The position numbers and the translations under genes are program-made. DNA of 64,000 bases, taken from positions 85,735,721 through 85,799,720 of the forward strand of contig CM043956.1 of the NCBI GenBank assembly GCA_014529385.2. Direction: 5' to 3'. The stretch's first letter is position 1, and each line of letters starts with the position of its first letter. The stretch comes from Adiantum capillus-veneris. Taxonomy: Eukaryota > Streptophyta > Polypodiopsida > Polypodiales > Pteridaceae. Below the pieces are notes generated by a model. It was not told the origin of the DNA. It made no database searches and worked only from the letters and a program-made list of their open reading frames with translations. Shown one piece after another: positions 10,967 through 22,489 of the stretch.

Positions 10967-11760
10967 ATCGTATCTTCTCCCTATGCCATTTGTTTTTCTC
11001 ACCTTAGAGCACAATCTACCATATGTAGTACAACACATGAGCCTCTCATCTAGAATAGCAAAGTGGGTGCTTGAACTCCAAGAATTTGAATACACTTTCC
11101 TTGTAGAAGATAGCACAAGAGCAGGACTTGCAGACATTCTCACCTACAAAGTGAGAGAAAGGGAAGGATCACGACTACAAAGAGAGGAAGGCTCAAAACA
11201 ATTCAAAGTGAAGGAGATTGATAATGCCCATACTTTATGCTTTGACGGAGCTTATCAACGCCAACAAGAAAAAGCAGCAGGGGGGATCATCATTTTGAAC
11301 CCACAAAAGGAGGTAATGGTTAGAAAAGGTATCACTCTACCCAACATTCACTCTAACAATGAGGCTGAGTATGCTACTCTAACCCTTGGGTTAGAAGAAT
11401 GCAAAGAATTAGGCATACAAAGACTTATTATAAAAGGTGATTCTTTGCTAGTGGTCAGGCAAATCCAAGGGACTTGAAGGTGCAAGAATCGTACATTGTT
11501 TGAGTGGCTTAGTAGTGTAAGAGATTTGATGAAGGGTTTGAAAGCAACACAGGTACAACACATTGTGAGAACTCATAACAAGGAAGCAGACTTACTCGCA
11601 AATGAAAATCTTCAAATGGCGGTAGGAGGTGTGAAACTATATGAACCCAAATATCAAGGTCAAGAGGAGCTAAAAGACATTATCTTCTTTCTACAAGCAG
11701 GTGAGTGTCCCAAACACTTAGACAAGGTGCAAAGACATAGACTAGTTAAGTAGGCCACAC
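10967..11760 (+). pseudogene. Element A second (archaeal-type) RNase H domain
   Basis: After a tether-like stretch (HMSLSSRIAKWVLELQEFEY) a second RNase H reads LCFDGAYQRQ at about 11236, then NNEAEYATLTLGLEECKELG (about 11356) and IIKGDSLLVVRQIQG (about 11430). The D, E and D positions fit the RNase H active site. Two RNase H domains in one pol mark the plant Tat branch of gypsy elements. Stops occur at about 11475 (TGG to TGA) and 11751-11753 (TAG). The latter stop is shared with INT1 and INT2 and is a sense AAG in INT3. Confidence 0.8.
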
Positions 11761-12910
11761 CTTACCAGTTGATCTGGGATGATTTATATCACAAAGGGAA
11801 AGATTTGGTCTTGAGGAGAGTACCAGGTGTGCAAGAGATAGAGAAAATTCTTCTTTCATGTCATGATGATGTCTGTGGTGGTCACTTTTCTCAAGATATT
11901 ACAAGTAGGAAGATTTTACAAGCAGGGTTTATTTGGCCAAGCTTACATCGTGATGTCCAATATATGGTGTAAGGCATGTAAGCCATGCCAAATTGCTGGG
12001 GATAAACGACTAACATATAAGCCTTGAATCCCAATAATATCTTATGGCCCTTTTGAAAAGTGGGGTGTGGATGCAATAGGTCCCCTACCTCGTACTTCTA
12101 CAGGGAACGTTTTCATCATCATGGGTGTTGCATACATGACACGATGGGCAAAAGCAACAAGCACAGCCCGAATCACAGATGAAGAGGTTTCAAAGATTAT
12201 TTTTGATCATATTTGTAGTATGTTTGGAACACCCCTAGAAATCTTATCAGATAGAGGCCCAGGTTTTAGGGCTGACCTTCTGAATGATCTCTTGAGGAGG
12301 TTAAAAGTGAAACACCTGCATTCCACACCCTACTATCCTCAATGCAATGGATTGGTGGAAAAAGTGAATGGAATGATATGTAAGATCATTTCTAAGCAGG
12401 TTGTGGACCGGCCTAATGATTGGGATCGCCATTTGACGGCTGCTCTTTGGGCGTATATGACATCTTTCAAGATATCTACCCAATTCACCCCTTTTTATCT
12501 AGTTTATGGACAGGAGGCACTTCTCCCCATTGAGGTAGAGCTCTCAAGCTTGTGCGTTCTTGCAAGAGTGGCAAAAAAACCAAAAGAGGTTCTACATGAA
12601 AAGATCTTAGATCTCCAATGACTTGAGCTAGATAGAGAAGACTCCATTGATCACTACATCACCAAAGGGACAAGCCAAAGGGATAAAATCAACAAGAAGC
12701 TCAAGGGGAAAGGATTGAAGGAAGGTATGTTGGTTCTTCGCTATGATAACCGACTTGATACTCGACTTGACAAAAAGTTTTTGCAAAGATCAGAGGGACC
12801 TGTCATGATAAAAACAAAGTTTGGGAATGGTAGTTACAGATTAGCAGATTTATCAGGAAAACTCCACAAGACCAGAGTCAATGTATAGAGATTAAAGCCC
12901 TACTTTTAAC
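11761..12910 (+). pseudogene. Element A integrase
   Basis: The zinc-binding part has H(x)nH(x)nC spacing from about 11840 (SCHDDVCGGHFSQDI) into a CKACKPC-like stretch that is frame-shifted at about 11965. The core domain has the three acidic residues: VDAIGPLP (about 12067), LSDRGPGF (about 12244) and NGLVEKVNG (about 12345). A C-terminal part ends RLADLSGKLHKTRVN, then a stop at about 12886. Other stops: about 12619 (CGA to TGA). No chromodomain is seen, consistent with a Tat-type rather than chromovirus element. The order RT-RNase H-integrase is the gypsy order. Confidence 0.8.
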
Positions 12911-13265
12911 TTATCAATCCATTCATAGGCAGTCATCTGCCTACATCGTCTAAGCTCCAAATTGGCAAGGCTCCCTTCGGCTTCGCAAATGCTCCACCTA
13001 TTTTTAAAGCTTTGATGTGCAAAGAAGAACCACCCTTGGAATCTGAACATACCCAAGGCAACCCTCCCATCTCCGATTTATGGGATTGAGGTAATGAAAA
13101 GCAGGTCTAATGGAGTAAAAGAGTGCATGAAACTCCTCCTATTGAAAAAAAAACAATAGAAAAGGAAAAATGACAAAAAAAAAAACAGAAGAAAAAACAA
13201 AGAAAAAAAAGCAACACCGTCCTCCTAAAAATATGAATATCTTTAGGCTTGGGGGAGGGCTAATA
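12911..13265 (+). other. Element A 3' untranslated region with polypurine tract
   Basis: A remnant frame (APFGFANAPPIFKAL, about 12970) resembles a scrap of RT (PFGLTNAP) placed after integrase; the array copies keep it open to a stop. An A-rich stretch (13145-13215) and then gggggaggg at 13251-13259 follow, six bases before the 3' LTR. The latter is the likely polypurine tract that primes plus-strand DNA. Array copies INT1-INT3 lack this last segment. Confidence 0.65.
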
Positions 13266-15322
13266 TGAGTGGCATAAAATGGTAACCATCTTTTTGCAAC
13301 ATTTCTCAGCCTACTGAACGTTCTCTTCGTCATTCATCTGTGTATATATTTTTCTATGCTATTAAGTTATCTAGAGTAAATTCCCCCTCTTCGTTTAACC
13401 TTTTTGGCGACACATACATTGTACTCTTCCCAAAAATGTCACCTTAGTCATATATTTATATTACCACCCTTTTCTTTTTGCTTTGTAAATAAAAGTAAGC
13501 ATAGAATAACCAACTATCTACCCCCAAACTTTCTTACCTCTTGTGAATTAGTAGTAGAAAAATAATATATCCATCTTCCATCTAATATAGATAAATTACC
13601 ATGGAAATCAGCTCTCCACTTGTCTTTACCAGAGATTATGGTCCATCTCTACAAGTCTTCTATGCCCCCTACATAGGTGGCCCAATATCTCTTAAGAATA
13701 TACATATAGTTTTCCTCCTTTCAAAAAGACTCCAATTGTATATTATTTTCACAAGCAAATAATATTGGGCCCTCCTCGATTTGTTTAAGCATCATAGCCT
13801 TTTGAAAAAGCATGATTCCCCTTGGATGCATACAAGCAAAAGGCCCATACAAGAAGACTTGGAAGCAAAATGTTCCCTAGCCTAGTATGGACCTTCCAAA
13901 CCAAATTCCTTGGTGCATGGACATGAAGAATAGTCCAAATTCATATCAAACATGTTGAGAAGGTCAAATTTGCCTTTTGAAGCATGTCATTCCGAGCTAC
14001 AGGTTAAAAGGTATGGTCAAAATAGTGTAAATCTGTCAGATTCGCAGCAAAAGGGAACTGTAAATCAAGTAAATCAAGAGAGTGAGATATTATTTTTCCC
14101 CTACTCATCTTCTAGAAAAGCAATGAGTGTTCAAGGTCACTTGCATGTGATGGGACCAACCTAAAGATGCTTTCTAAATGCCAAGACAAACAAGTTGAGA
14201 TACCCCGCAGGAGCCACCCGTAGGGCCTCATGGTGGGGCCCACCTACATTATGCACCCCTATGGAACCTTCACGGTCTAAAATTCTATTTTTGGTGAAAA
14301 AATAGTCCCTTTTATGTCCAATATTCAATGAGTGGTCAAAGGACACTTAATTACGGCTAATCACTCACCCTAATTAAGCGTAGCATAATCCCACTCCTAC
14401 ACAACTATAAATAGCCCCTTGGAGAGACTCAAGGACACACACCTATATTTTCAACTTCATGTTGTTTCTTGATCAATAGTAGAGAAAACCCCAACTCTCC
14501 CTCTTTCACATCCTCCCTCCTAACCCTCCTCTTTTGAAGGATGTGCAACTCTATTCTCCACTATTTCCATTCTACAATCTCTTACTCCATCAACCCAATA
14601 AATCATTTGTAGCACCTCAATAACTTGTAAATACATCATGTTAGTGATCACTAAATCATCTTCAAAACTTTCAAGTGTCGCAATTCGTGATGGTTAGCCA
14701 GCGTCTATCCTCCCCTTAAAAGGCGTGCAAGAAATCAAGTAAGTGTTCTATTCTCAATTTACCATTGGTTTGTTTCTCCACACTTATTCGATTTGTTCTA
14801 AAGAAATTTCTCACTCCAACTCTCTTTTGCTTCATTACATATTCATGTGGCTACTTCTCATGGTGATTTTATTTGTGTCACGGCATTGCATAGATGGAGA
14901 TGAGCTCTCTATGCAAAGTGTGTTAGTTTGTAAGTGATTCTCTTGTGTGTTTGAGAGGCAAGTCTTGTGCGCATGATTTTTTTGATGAGTGCTTGAGAGA
15001 GGAGGAGTTTGGATTTATTATGGGTATTCTTATGGGGAGAAGGTGAATTCTATTCCACAAATTGCATATTTCATTTGATGCACGGCATTGGGTTGCATAA
15101 TCGTTGATGGTGTTCAAGTGTCCAAAGTGTATATAGAGTAAGGGGGTTTTCAAAGTGTGTTGCTTGAGTGAGCGAGTGCAAGTGTTATTTTGATTGGTTT
15201 CCTTCTCCACTCTCAAAAGAATGTGGTGCCCCAAGTAGTGTGCGTACCTCTTTACGAACATTTTGTGAGGGTAGGCCCATTGGTTTGGGTTTAATGGCCC
15301 TATTTCAAAAAGCTGGCCCTCA
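13266..15322 (+). repeat. Element A 3' LTR
   Basis: 2057 bp, TGAGTGGC...GCCCTCA, matching the 5' LTR along its length apart from scattered substitutions and small gaps. The sequence passes directly at 15323 into reverse-oriented LTR of the host array, which fixes the border. Confidence 0.85.
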
Positions 15323-16934
15323 TCGTGACAAAAATAAAATCACCAAGAGAGGTAACCACATGCATATGTAATGAAGCAAAAGAGAGTTGGAGTGAGAAAT
15401 TTCTTTAGACCAATTGAATAAGTGTGGAGAAACAAACCAATGGTAAATTGAGAATAGAACACTTACTTGATTTCTCGCACACCTTTTAAGTGGTGGACAG
15501 ACGCTGGATAACCATCACAAATTGCGACACTTGAAAGTTTTGAAGATGATTTAATGATCATTAACATAACAATGAGAGAGATCATGATGTATTTACAAGT
15601 TATTGAGGTGCTACAAATGATTTATTGGGTTGATGGAGCAAGAGATTGTAGAATAGAAAGAGTGGAGGATAGAGTTGCACTTCCTCCAAAGAGGAGGGTT
15701 AGGAGGGAGGATGTGAAAGAGGGAGAGTTGGGGTTTTCTCTACTATTGATAAAGAAACAACATGAAGTTGAAAATATAGGTGTGTGTCCTTGAGTCTCTC
15801 CAAGGGGGGCTATTTATAGTTGTGTAGGAGTGGGATTATGCTACACTTAATTAGGGTAAGTGATTAGCCCTAATTAAGTGTCCTTTGACCACTCATTGAA
15901 TATTGGACATAAAAAGGACTATTTTTTCACCAAAAATATAATTTTAGACCGTGAAGGCTCCATAGGGGTGCATAATGTAGGTGGGCCCCACCATGAGGCC
16001 CTACGGGTGGCTCCTGCGGGGTATCTCAACTTATCTGTCTTGGCATTTAGAAAGCATCTTTAGGTTGGTCCCATCACATGCAAGTGACCTTGAACACTCA
16101 TTGCTCTTCTAGAAGATGAGTAGGGGAAAAATAAGATCTCACCCTCTTGATTTACTTGATTTACTGTTCCCTTTTCTGCGAATCTGACAGATTTACACTA
16201 TTTTGACCATAACTTTTTACCTGTAGCTCGGAATGACATGCTTCAAAAGGCAAATTTGACCTTCTCAACATGTTTGATATGAATTTGGACTATCCTTCAC
16301 GCCCATGCACCAAGGAATTCAGTTTGGAAGGTCCACACTAGGCTAGGGAACTTTGCTTGTATGGGCCCTTTGCTTGTATGCATCCAAGGGGAATCATGCT
16401 TTTTGAAAAGGTTATGATGCTTAAACAAATAGAGGAGGGCCCAATATTTTTTGCTTGTGAAAAGAATATACAATTGGAGTCTTTTTGAAAGGAGAAAACT
16501 TATATGTATATTTTCCTAAGAGATATTGGGCCACCTATGTAGGGGGCATAGAAGACTTGTAGAGAGGGACCATAATCTTTGGTAAAGACAAGTGGAGAGT
16601 TAATTTCCATGGTAATTTATCTATATGGGATGGAAGATGGATGTATTATTTTTCTACTACTAATTCACAAGAGGACAGAAAGTTTGGGGGTAGATAGTTG
16701 GTTATTGTATGCTTACTTCTATTTACAAAGCAAAAAAGAAAAGGGTGGTAATATAAATATATGACTAAGGTGACATTTTTTGGGAAGAGTAAAATGTATG
16801 TGTCGCCACAAAGTTTAAACCAACAGGGGGAATTTACTCTAGATAACTTAATAGCGTAGAAAAATATATACACATATGAGGAAGAGGACGTTGAGTAGGC
16901 TGACAAATGTTGCAAAAAGATGGTTACCATTTTT
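15323..16934 (-). repeat. Outer LTR of the array, part 2
   Basis: Continues the LTR interrupted at 5102. It ends at ...ggttaccatttt and passes straight into INT1 sequence (tcaataggagg). The last bases of a normal LTR (atgccactca) and the polypurine tract are missing at this join. The same join is found at 37257. Confidence 0.8.
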
Positions 16935-18324
16935 CAATAGGAGGAGTGTCATGCACTCTTTTACTGCATTAGACCTTCTTTCCATTACCTCAATCCCATA
17001 AATCGGAGATGGGAGGGTTGCCTTGGGTATGTTTAGATTCCAAAGCTGGTTCGTCTTTGCACATCAAAGCTTTAAAAATAGGTGGAGCATTTGCCAAGCC
17101 GAAGGGAGCCATGCTAATTTGGAGCTTAGACGATGTAGGCATATGACTTCCTATCAATGGATCGATACGTTGAAAGTAGGGCTTTAATCTCCATCCATTG
17201 ACTCTGGTCTTGTGGAGTTTTCCTGATAAATCTGCTAATCTATAACTACCATTCCCAAACTTTGTTTTTATCATGAAAGGTCCCTCCCATCTTTGCAAAA
17301 ACTATTTGTCAAGTCAAGTATCAAGTCGGTTATCATAGCGAAGAACCAACATACCTTCCTTCAATCCTTTCCCCTTGAGCTTCTTGTTGATTTTTTCCCT
17401 TTGGCTTGTCGCTTTGGTGATGTAGTGATCAATGGACTCTTCTCTATCTAGCTCAAGTCGTTGGAGATCTAAGATCCTTTCATGTAGAACCTCTTTTGGT
17501 TTTTTTGCCACTCTTGCAAGAACACGCAAGCTTGAGAGCTCTACCTCAATGGGGAGAAGTGCCTCATGTCCATAAACTAGATGAAAAGGGGTGAATTGGG
17601 TAGATACCTTGAAAGATGTCCTATACGCCCAAAGAGCAGCCATCAAATGGCGATCCCAATCATTAGGCCGGTCCACAACCTGCTTAGAAATGATCTTACA
17701 TATCATTCCATTTACTTTTTCCACCAATCCATTGCATTGAGGATAGTAGGGTGTGGAATGCAGGTGTTTCACTTTTAACCTCCTCAAGAGATCATTCAGA
17801 AGGTCAGCCCTAAAACTCGGGCCTCGATCTGATAAGATTTCTAGGGGTGTTCCAAACCTACTACAAATATGGTCAAAAATAAACTTTGATACCTCTTAAA
17901 CTGTGATTCGGGTTGTGCTTGTTGCTTCCGCCCATCGTGTCATGTAGTCAACACCCATGATAATGAAAACCTTCCCTGTAGAAGTACGAGGTAGGGGACC
18001 TATTGCATCCACACCCCACTTTTCAAAAGGGCCATAAGATATTATTGGGACTCGAGGCTCATATGTTAGTCGTCTATCCACAGCAATTTGGCATGGCTTA
18101 CATGCCTTACACCAATATTGGACATCACGGTGTAAGCTCGGCCAAATAAACCCTGCTTGTAAAATCTTCCTACTAGTAATATCTTGAGAAAAGTGACCAC
18201 CACAGACATCATCATGACATGAAAGAAGAATTTTCTGTATCTCTTGCACACCTGCTACTCTCCTCAAGACCAAATCTTTCCCTTTGTGATATAAATCATC
18301 CCCGATCAACTGGTAAGGTGTGGC
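16935..18324 (-). pseudogene. INT1 integrase
   Basis: Same domains as in element A: SCHDDVCGGHFSQDI and WCKACKPCQI (zinc-binding; intact here), VDAIGPLPRTSTG (about 18014), SDRGPSF (about 17825) and NGLVEKVNG (about 17730). An in-frame TAA near 17896 lies between the first and second catalytic Asp. A TAG near 17308 precedes FLQRWEGPFMIKTKFGNGSY. The TAA recurs in INT3, and the TAG in INT2 and INT3, so both predate the amplification. The gene is not functional. Confidence 0.8.
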
Positions 18325-19218
18325 CTACTTAACTAGTCTATGTCTTTGCACCTTGTCTAAGTGTTTTGGACACTCACTTGCTTGTAGAAAGAAGATAATG
18401 TCTTTTAGCTCCTCTTGACCTTGATATTTGGGTTCATATAGTTTCACACGTCCTACCGCCATTTGAAGCTTTTCATTTGCGAGTAAGTCTGCTTCCTTGT
18501 TATGAGTTCTCACAATGTGTTGTACCTGTGTTGCTTTCAAACCCTTCATCAAATCTCTTACACTACTAAGCCACTCAAACAATGTACGATTCTTGCACCT
18601 ACAAGTCCCTTGGATTTGCCTGACCACTAGCAAAGAATCACCTTTTATAATAAGTCTTTGTATGCCTAATTCTTTGCATTCTTCTAACCCAAGGGTTAGA
18701 GCAGCATACTCAGCCTCATTGTTAGAGTGAATGTTGGGTAGAGTGATACCTTTTCTAACCATTACCTCCTTTTGTGGGTTCAAAATGATGATCCCCCCCG
18801 CTGCTTTGTCTTGTTGGCGTTGATAAGCTTCGTCAAAGCATAAAGTATGGGCATTATGAATCTCCTTCACTTTGAATTTTTTTGAGCCTTCCTCTCTTTG
18901 TAGTTGTGATCCTTCCCTTTCTCTCACTTTGTAGGTTAGAATGTCTGCAAGTCCTGCTCTTGTGCTATCTTCTACAAGGAAAGTGTATTCAAATTCTTGG
19001 AGTTCAAGCACCCACTTTGCTATTCTAGATGCGAGGCTCGTGTATTGTACTACATATGGTAGATTGTGCTCTAAGGTGAGAAAAACAAATGACACACGGA
19101 TAAGATACGATCGAAACTTCCTTACCGCAAACAAGATTGCAAAGACCACTTTCTCCATTTCAGTGTATCCCTTCTCAGCCGGAGTCATCACCTTGCTTGC
19201 AAAATAGATCGGCCTCAT
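18325..19218 (-). pseudogene. INT1 RNase H tail and second RNase H domain
   Basis: An open stretch of 297 codons starting at MRPIYFASKVMTPAEKGYTE. It carries the end of the first RNase H and the second one (LCFDEAYQRQ, NNEAEYAALTLGLEECKELG, IIKGDSLLVVRQIQG). Compared with element A the residue after the first catalytic Asp is Glu (DEAY against DGAY). It stops at a TAG at 18325-18327, at the same place as in A and INT2. Confidence 0.75.
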
Positions 19219-19228
19219 GTATGATGTT

Positions 19229-20129
19229 TTAGGATGCTTCGAAACCTACGCTTGGAGTGACATAGTAGGTCTCCTTTGGATCTGGTGGCATTAGGATTGG
19301 GAGAGAGCTAAGAATGCCCTTCACTTCCTCAAAACATTTTGCATGTTCCCTCTCCCATTCAAATGTGGATTGTCTTGCCAACCTATGCAAAGGGGCGATG
19401 GCTTCTGCTAGGAGATGGATGAAACGAGACATGTACCTCACTTTGTGGTTGAAGGTCATTAGCTCCTTAGTTGTTGTTGGTGGAGATAATGAAAAAAGGG
19501 CCTCTACTTTAGAGGGATCCACTTGAATTTCTTGTGAAGAAACCACATGGCCTAGAAAAACCACCTGAGATTCACCGATATGACACTTCTCTGGGTTGAG
19601 TTGTCCCCCAAATTGATGGAGACACTTAAGCCCCTCTTCAACCTTTTGGCAGTGAAGTGATCTACAACTATAAATACAGAAATCATCCATAAAGACTCTT
19701 ATAGATTTTCCAAAGAATGGCTAAAAATAAAAATATTGTGAATCTCATGAAGGTGCTAGGAGAATTGGTGAGCCCAAAAGGCATTACTCTGAATGAAAAA
19801 CATCCCCAAGGTGTGATGAAGGTGGTTTTTGGTTGGTCCTCTTCTGCTATTCTAATTTGAAAATATCCTGAATACCCATCACACACAGTGTAGCATTCGT
19901 GACCTGCTACTTCATTCAAAATTTCATCTTGGAAAGGGAGAGGGAAGTGGTCACTCTTTGTCGCAGCGTTGAGGGGTTTGTAATCCACGCAGACCCTCCA
20001 CTTACCATTCTTCTTGGGAGTGACTACAATAGGTGATACCCATTCGGAGTTCGATATTGGATAGATGAAGCCAACCTTCAAGAGTCGATTCACTTCTTGT
20101 AGGAGAGCCTTTTGTTGTACACATCCTAG
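19229..20129 (-). pseudogene. INT1 reverse transcriptase
   Basis: Two frames overlap at about 19690. The upstream part has ISNSEWVSPIVVTPKKNGKW and MPFGLTNSPSTF. The downstream part starts at the MDDF box (19690) and runs to GFEAS. Relative to A there is a deletion of about 29 bases at about 19229 (the IGVVLMQKDP codons), besides a frameshift before MDDF and a short break at about 20093-20130. The RT cannot be complete. Confidence 0.75.
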
Positions 20130-21399
20130 TCACCTTATTTTTTGAGCCACGGGTTTGGTCCCTGGTTTCAATTCAATTCGATGCTCTATTACATCTACAC
20201 CTCTTATTTGTGAGTAGTTAGTGATAAACAAATTGGGATACCTCCTTAACATATTGATGTAGGACCTCTTCTCCTCACAAGTAAGATCTTTTGCAAGCAT
20301 CTTCTCAAATCCTTCTTCAAGGTGGTGGCATCTTTCATCCCCTCGTGTGTGATTGTCTGTTGGCTTTTCTTCTACAGAAACATCTTGGGTGTTGGCGTTA
20401 AATACAATTCCCATTACCTCCAAAGAAGACTCCTCTTCACTGGTTGATGCACTGGTTGATGCTTCCTCATCACTTGAGTAAGGACTCTCCTCCTCGCTCT
20501 CTTCATCTGCCGTGGTTTCATAGTTGATATCTAGTTGCTTTCCTTCTCGCCAATCATACACCACCGGTTGACCCTTCTTAAGAATCAAACGACCACTTCC
20601 CCATTTTTGATCTGCATTCATAGCAATGAGCCAAGGCCTCCCTAGGATGATGGGATAGCCCTCCCCCTTAGCTGGCATGACATATATATCCACTCGTGCA
20701 TCTATGTTACATACAGCGACTTTTACATTTTCAATGATCCCCAAACACTTCACACTTGACTTGTTGGCTAGCCTAGCTTGACAATTAGAGGACTTTGTAA
20801 TTTCAAGCCATAACCTATTCATTGATTTTTCCGTGATCACACACATTTGAGCTCCACCATCAACATATGCATTAGACACCTTTTTACCCCTTATGTAAGC
20901 ATCCACAATGGGTTCCACATCTTTTTGTAGCTTTGAGGCCACAACCTTAATGGAAAGATTTTCTTTCTTCTTTGGAATTCTTGTACTTACCAACTTTGGC
21001 CATTGCCTTCTTACTTTGGCTGACAGGTGTAGAAGTTGAGGCCATGAAATGTTTGGCTTTTGCGTTTGTAAATCCTCCAGGATGGTGTAGGGCTCTAGCT
21101 CCTTTCCCAATGGAAGGTCGTTGATACCAATTTCCCTTCGCCTTGATCTTTTCTTCCTGCTACTTTCAGCTTCTTCCATCTTTGACTTCTTCTTCTTCTC
21201 CCTTCTGGCTGAATTTATTCCTTCACTTCTCATGTATTCATCCTTATCATGTGCTCTTGTGCGTTTTTCTGCCGGCATAACATCAAATTTTAGAGTATGC
21301 TCATCTATTACCTTTTCTAGCTTGATGATGTGACTCCTCTTTCTTCCTCCTCATGTGGGACGGGAGATATATTTGCTACTAGTGGTCGACGAAGGATTT
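20130..21399 (-). pseudogene. INT1 protease and linker
   Basis: A 382-codon open frame (21278-20130) from an acidic/basic linker, MPAEKRTRAHDKDEYMRSEG, through the retropepsin-like YVDGGAQMCVITEKS (about 20865) and IILGRPWL to the RT entry IEHRIELKPGTKPVAQK. The protease part is undamaged. The upstream join to gag is broken by a one-base change of frame near 21330 (gatgatgtgactcc against gatgatgttgactcc in INT3). Confidence 0.75.
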
Positions 21400-22276
21400 G
21401 TGGGCCTTGAGCTAGTTCTTGCTGCACAGTGAGAGGAGGCGGTCTGGGGGAATGTATGTCTCCCGGAAGCTGCCTTGGATGTGGACAATTGTACATGCCA
21501 TGTCCCATTTCATTGCAATTCCAACATCTCAACTCTTGAGCTTGTCTTCGTTGATTGCGATTCCCTTCTCTTGGTTGTCATTGTTGAGGTAGGCCCTGTG
21601 CTAGATTCAGATTGAGGTTCTCAAGCTGTTGAGTTAGCCTTTGTAAAACCTCTTGCTGAGAGTTATCTCCTATTTGTGAAGATTGTGCAAAAGGGGCCCT
21701 AATTGGTGCTTCCATGGTTTGTGAAGACTCCCTCTCACTCACTTCATTCAAACCCCTTGCTCTATGTGCTTGGAAGTGTAGTTTTCTAAACTTGATGATG
21801 GCTACCTCACGTGCTTCTTCGAAGGTGGATGGGAATTTTAGCTCTACTTTAGCCTTTAAAAGTGGATACAAGCCAACCATGAATCTCTCTTTTTTTAGAA
21901 AGCTAGGTGTACCACCATGATTTTCTAATATAGCCTGCCACCTACCCCATAGATTGACAAAGGTTGCTTCATAAGAGGGATAGTCTTCAAGTGATACCTG
22001 CTTATGTCCAATAAGACATTTCCATAGTCCTTCAGAAGTACCTTGCCCGAACTTGGAGAGGAAGCTGGCTCGCAGTCTCTCCCAGTTGGACTTAATTTGG
22101 GGTTGCAAGGTCTCATACCATGCTTTAGCTTCTGCTTTTAGAACCAATGGGAAGGCTCGTAGCTTTACTTCCTCTTCATCTCTCCCGGATATGAGATGTG
22201 CCATCTCCAAGTTGTCAAGAAACTCTTGCGCATCTTCCCCATTTCTGGCATAGAACGTGGGAAAAGAACTTGACAT
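21400..22276 (-). pseudogene. INT1 gag
   Basis: ATG at 22276 (MSSSFPTFYARNGEDAQEFL). The frame runs to QGLPQQ, ending at a TGA near 21578. The zinc knuckle CWNCNEMGHGMYNCPHPR (about 21528-21475) is in the next open piece with all four ligands (C-C-H-C). A 3-base loss near 22048 (GQGTSEGLW against GQGDTFEELW in the other copies) keeps the frame. Confidence 0.75.
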
Positions 22277-22468
22277 TTTGTTTAGACTTTTTGAAATTTC
22301 TTTTTTGAAAAGAAACTTTTCTCTTACGGGCCACACAAGATTGTTGACACTATAAATCTGATTACATTAAAATGAAGATTTACACATCCATTGTGCAAAA
22401 TGAAATGGATAGATGGGAACTCCATTGTTCATCACTAAAAAATTTGAAGGTGACTTGGAAATATGTTC
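22277..22468 (-). other. INT1 leader, deletion form
   Basis: Only about 190 bp separate the primer site from gag, against about 620 bp in A and INT3. The start of leader ORF 1 (MNNGVPIYPFHFAQ) is joined to the end of leader ORF 2 at about 22392-22397, with an acaa microhomology at the join. INT2 has the same join. Confidence 0.7.
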
Positions 22469-22484
22469 CTCCGTGGGGGCACCA
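22469..22484 (-). promoter_or_regulatory. Primer binding site of INT1
   Basis: Minus-strand TGGTGCCCCCACGGAG, one base different from the site of element A (A at that position replaced). A 5-bp spacer (cttta in +) separates it from the LTR border at 22490. Confidence 0.65.
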
Positions 22485-22489
22485 CTTTA

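Larger units (their letters stand above)
5103..15322 (+). mobile_element. Element A: full-length Tat-like Ty3/gypsy retrotransposon
   Basis: A structurally complete 10.2-kb element: 5' LTR (5103-7125), primer site (7131-7146), leader with two small ORFs, gag, protease, RT, RNase H, second RNase H, integrase, polypurine tract (13251-13259) and 3' LTR (13266-15322). It sits inside the outer LTR of the array. TCGT flanks both sides (5099-5102 and 15323-15326), a likely 4-5 bp target duplication. Several nonsense codons and frameshifts in gag-pol make this copy dead. Confidence 0.85.

Noticed and set aside
12911-13090. Possible extra RT domain after integrase (PFGxANAPxIF)
   Set aside because: Only one short RT-like motif without flanking RT sequence; in the array copies it ends after about 100 codons. 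A chance or recombinant scrap is more likely.
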